6,369 bases of DNA, from the NCBI GenBank assembly GCA_036258735.1, contig DATADC010000195.1, positions 1-6,369 on the forward strand. The letters run 5' to 3'. The position numbers and the translations under genes were made by a program. Origin of the DNA: JAPSGM01 sp036258735 (GTDB lineage: Bacteria; Chloroflexota; Limnocylindria; QHBO01). Below are positions 4,695-6,369 of this stretch, one piece after another; position 1 is the stretch's first letter; each line of letters starts with the position of its first letter. The notes beneath the pieces are model-generated. The model did no database searches and was not told the origin of the DNA. It worked only from the letters and a program-made list of their open reading frames with translations.

Positions 4695-5647
4695 GCCGCG
4701 TAGGCCCCGTGCTCCGAGGGCTCGGGCTCGGCCCGCAGCTGCAGAACCACGCCCGAGGCGATGATCAGCACGCCGCCGAGGAGCTGCAGCGGCGTGGGCT
4801 GCTCGGCCAGCAGCACGGCGGCCAGCAGCACGGCGACCACCGGCTCGAAGTTCGCCAGGATGGCGGCCCGCGGGGCGCCCAGCCGACGGATGCCGGTGAT
4901 GTAGCACACGGTCGGGATGCCCGCTCCGACCAGGCCGGCGACCAGGACCGGCCACAGCGCTGCGCCCCCGGACAGCGGCACAGTCAGCTGCGCGGCCGCG
5001 CCGATCGCGAGCGCCACCACCAGGTACAGCGCCGCGGCCCCGCCCATGGTCAGGGCCGCCGCCTGCGCGCCAGGGACGCGGGCAAAGCCGTGGCGCGCGG
5101 CGAGCACGTAGAAGGTCTGGCCCACCGCGCCGACGAAGGCCAGCCCGATGCCGATGGGGTCGAGCGCTCCCAGGTCCCCAGCGCCGGCGACCACCAGCAC
5201 CGTCCCGACCATGGAGAGCCCCAGCGCCCCCCAGCGCAAGCCGTCCAGCCGCTCGCCGAACCAGGCCAGGCTGACGAGCGCCACCAGGGCGGGGTAGAGG
5301 TAGAAGACGAGCAGTGCCAGCGCGATGCTCACCCGCAGGAAGGCGACGAAGACCGCCAGGTTGAGGATCGTGTTGGCCACGGCGGCGGCCGCCACGAACG
5401 CGAGGTCGCGGCTCGGCAGCCAAGCCAGCGAGACGGTGCCGCCGCCAACCGTCGCGCGGCGCGCAATCAGGAAGGCGGCCATCAGGCCTGCGCCCAGCAT
5501 GGCACGCCAGAAGACGAGGGCCAGGCTCGAGACGCTCGCCTGGTCGGCGTACCGGCTCAGCGGCCCGAGCGTGGCGAAGCACGTCGCGGCCAGCAGGATC
5601 AGGCCCGCCCCGACGAGGTCGGGGCCGTCACGCGACGGCTCGGTCAC
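4691..5647 (-). CDS. EamA/DMT-superfamily transporter, ten transmembrane helices
   Basis: A 318-residue inner-membrane protein of the drug/metabolite transporter superfamily, usually exporters or facilitators for amino acids, metabolites or drugs; the substrate is unknown. Predicted helices lie at about 10-32, 42-62, 82-103, 107-130, 138-154, 164-184, 195-215, 230-252, 258-280 and 286-305. The two EamA half-repeats are recognisable by FYLYPALVALVSLAWFGERL (115-134) and by ANFEPVVAVLLAAVLLAEQ (265-283), each with the Pro-containing helix followed by Glu. The GTG at 5647 is chosen because it overlaps the TGA stop of the ABC-F gene in the sequence GTGA, a standard translational coupling arrangement. 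A longer frame upstream would lie entirely inside the ABC-F gene and add a hydrophilic, Arg-rich start. The gene is co-transcribed with the ABC-F gene and convergent with the aspartokinase-like gene. Confidence 0.9.
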   Translation of the reverse strand: MTEPSRDGPDLVGAGLILLAATCFATLGPLSRYADQASVSSLALVFWRAMLGAGLMAAFLIARRATVGGGTVSLAWLPSRDLAFVAAAAVANTILNLAVFVAFLRVSIALALLVFYLYPALVALVSLAWFGERLDGLRWGALGLSMVGTVLVVAGAGDLGALDPIGIGLAFVGAVGQTFYVLAARHGFARVPGAQAAALTMGGAAALYLVVALAIGAAAQLTVPLSGGAALWPVLVAGLVGAGIPTVCYITGIRRLGAPRAAILANFEPVVAVLLAAVLLAEQPTPLQLLGGVLIIASGVVLQLRAEPEPSEHGAYAA

Positions 5648-6369
5648 CGGCGGGACTCGGCCAGCTCGTCCGAGGCCTCGGCGGCCTCCAGCTCGTCGGA
5701 GAGGCGCTTCCACTCGCCGGCAAGGCGATCGGAGCGCTCGCGCGCGTCGTTGTGGCGTTCCACGAGCTGCCGCACCAGGTCAGCGTCGGCGTAGGTGGAT
5801 GGGTCGGCCAGGCGCTCCGAGGCATCGGCCAGGTCCGATTGCGCTCGGCGCGCATCGGCCTCGACACGGGCCAGCGCGTCACGCAGGTCGCGCGTGCGCC
5901 GGTAGCGCCGGTTGCGCTCCTCGGCCTCCGCGCGACGACGGCGGGCGGGGGCGGCCGCCGACTCCCGAGGGCGGGGCGCGGCGACCTCGATGCCACGCGG
6001 CGTCTGCCGCCCTTCCACCGCGCCGCGCGCCTCGATATCCAGGCCACGCTTGGCCGCGTAGTACTCGAAATCGCCGGGGTACAGGACCGCGTTGCCGGCG
6101 TTGACCTCGATGATGGCGTTGGCCACGCTGCGGATCAGGTATCGGTCGTGGGTGATCAGCACGATCGTGCCCGGGAAGGCGTTCAGCGCGTCCTCCAGCA
6201 CGTCGCGGCTGGCGATGTCGAGGTGGTTCGTTGGTTCGTCCAGGCACAGCAGGTTGGCCGGGTCGGCCATCAGCTTGGCCAGCGCCAGCCGCGTCTGCTC
6301 GCCCCCGGACAGCACCTCGACGCGCTTGTTGATCGACTCGCCCGAGAAGAGGAAGGCGCCGAGCAGGCG
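5644..6369 (-). CDS. ABC-F family ATPase (C-terminal 241 residues, cut by the window edge)
   Basis: ABC-F proteins have two nucleotide-binding domains without membrane segments and act on the ribosome as translation factors or antibiotic-protection proteins. The window holds the end of the second domain. Counting from the right edge it shows FLFSGESINKRVEVLSGGEQ (6-25) with the LSGGEQ signature, Walker B plus D-loop LLCLDEPTNHLD (40-51) with catalytic Glu45, the H-loop THDRYL (73-78) with His74, and YPGDFEYYAAKR near 100. A basic linker follows, then a charged, probably coiled-coil tail from about 140 to 235, rich in Glu, Arg and Ala, like the C-terminal extension of Uup-type members. The frame is open to the window edge; the internal GTG at 6315 is not the start. 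The Walker A motifs and the interdomain linker that would define the subfamily lie outside, so resistance versus housekeeping function cannot be decided. It is upstream of, and coupled to, the EamA transporter. Confidence 0.93.
   Translation of the reverse strand, partial: RLLGAFLFSGESINKRVEVLSGGEQTRLALAKLMADPANLLCLDEPTNHLDIASRDVLEDALNAFPGTIVLITHDRYLIRSVANAIIEVNAGNAVLYPGDFEYYAAKRGLDIEARGAVEGRQTPRGIEVAAPRPRESAAAPARRRRAEAEERNRRYRRTRDLRDALARVEADARRAQSDLADASERLADPSTYADADLVRQLVERHNDARERSDRLAGEWKRLSDELEAAEASDELAESRR

Noticed and set aside
3630..5582. A 650-codon minus-strand open frame
   Set aside because: It runs antisense to the aspartokinase-like gene and out of frame with the transporter gene. 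The translation is Arg/Gly/Ala-rich with no recognisable domain, typical of stop-poor high-GC DNA.
5648..5713. Longer N-terminus for the transporter (start at 5713)
   Set aside because: It would add a hydrophilic Arg-rich stretch inside the ABC-F gene; the GTGA overlap at 5647 is the standard coupled arrangement.
4709..5794. A 361-codon plus-strand open frame
   Set aside because: It is antisense to the transporter and ABC-F genes. The product is rich in Gln, Arg and His with no motif, as expected from the complement of hydrophobic codons.

Overview
The window is very GC-rich and densely packed. It holds seven protein-coding genes with almost no non-coding DNA. No tRNA, rRNA, CRISPR array, insertion sequence or other mobile element is visible. 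The mix suggests a high-GC free-living bacterium: long antisense reading frames, frequent GTG/TTG starts, near-leaderless starts behind a TAnnnT box, and an exported lysyl oxidase homologue. Chloroflexota or Actinomycetota are my best guesses, but the phylum cannot be fixed from this sequence alone.

Layout. Positions 1-495 (minus) are the N-terminal 165 residues of a MutY-type adenine DNA glycosylase, cut by the left edge. A 39-bp divergent spacer carries two mirror-image TAGGCT boxes. It separates mutY from an HAD-superfamily hydrolase (535-1320, plus). An exported PQQ-type sugar dehydrogenase homologue follows on the same strand (1333-2499) and meets, 4 bp later and tail to tail, an exported lysyl oxidase homologue (2504-3553, minus). 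A 94-bp divergent promoter region (3554-3647) leads to a short aspartokinase-like protein (3648-4694, plus). Its stop codon shares a CTAG palindrome with the stop of a ten-helix EamA/DMT-type transporter (4691-5647, minus). The transporter start overlaps by 4 bp the end of an ABC-F ATPase (5644 to the right edge, minus), so those two form an operon.

How the genes work together. Most appear to be independent housekeeping or accessory functions: DNA repair, a small-molecule hydrolase, two secreted oxidoreductases, amino-acid biosynthesis, export, and a ribosome-associated ATPase. Only the ABC-F/transporter pair has strong co-expression evidence. The two secreted oxidoreductases are neighbours but face each other and have separate promoters.

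Most notable observations: a TAGRST box 6-11 nt before four start codons that I find nowhere else in the window; an exact inverted repeat that makes the mutY/HAD promoter symmetric; a lysyl oxidase homologue that keeps the copper histidines and both residues that would form the lysine tyrosylquinone cofactor; and an aspartokinase-like protein missing about one ACT domain. I do not see a clearly new multi-gene system.
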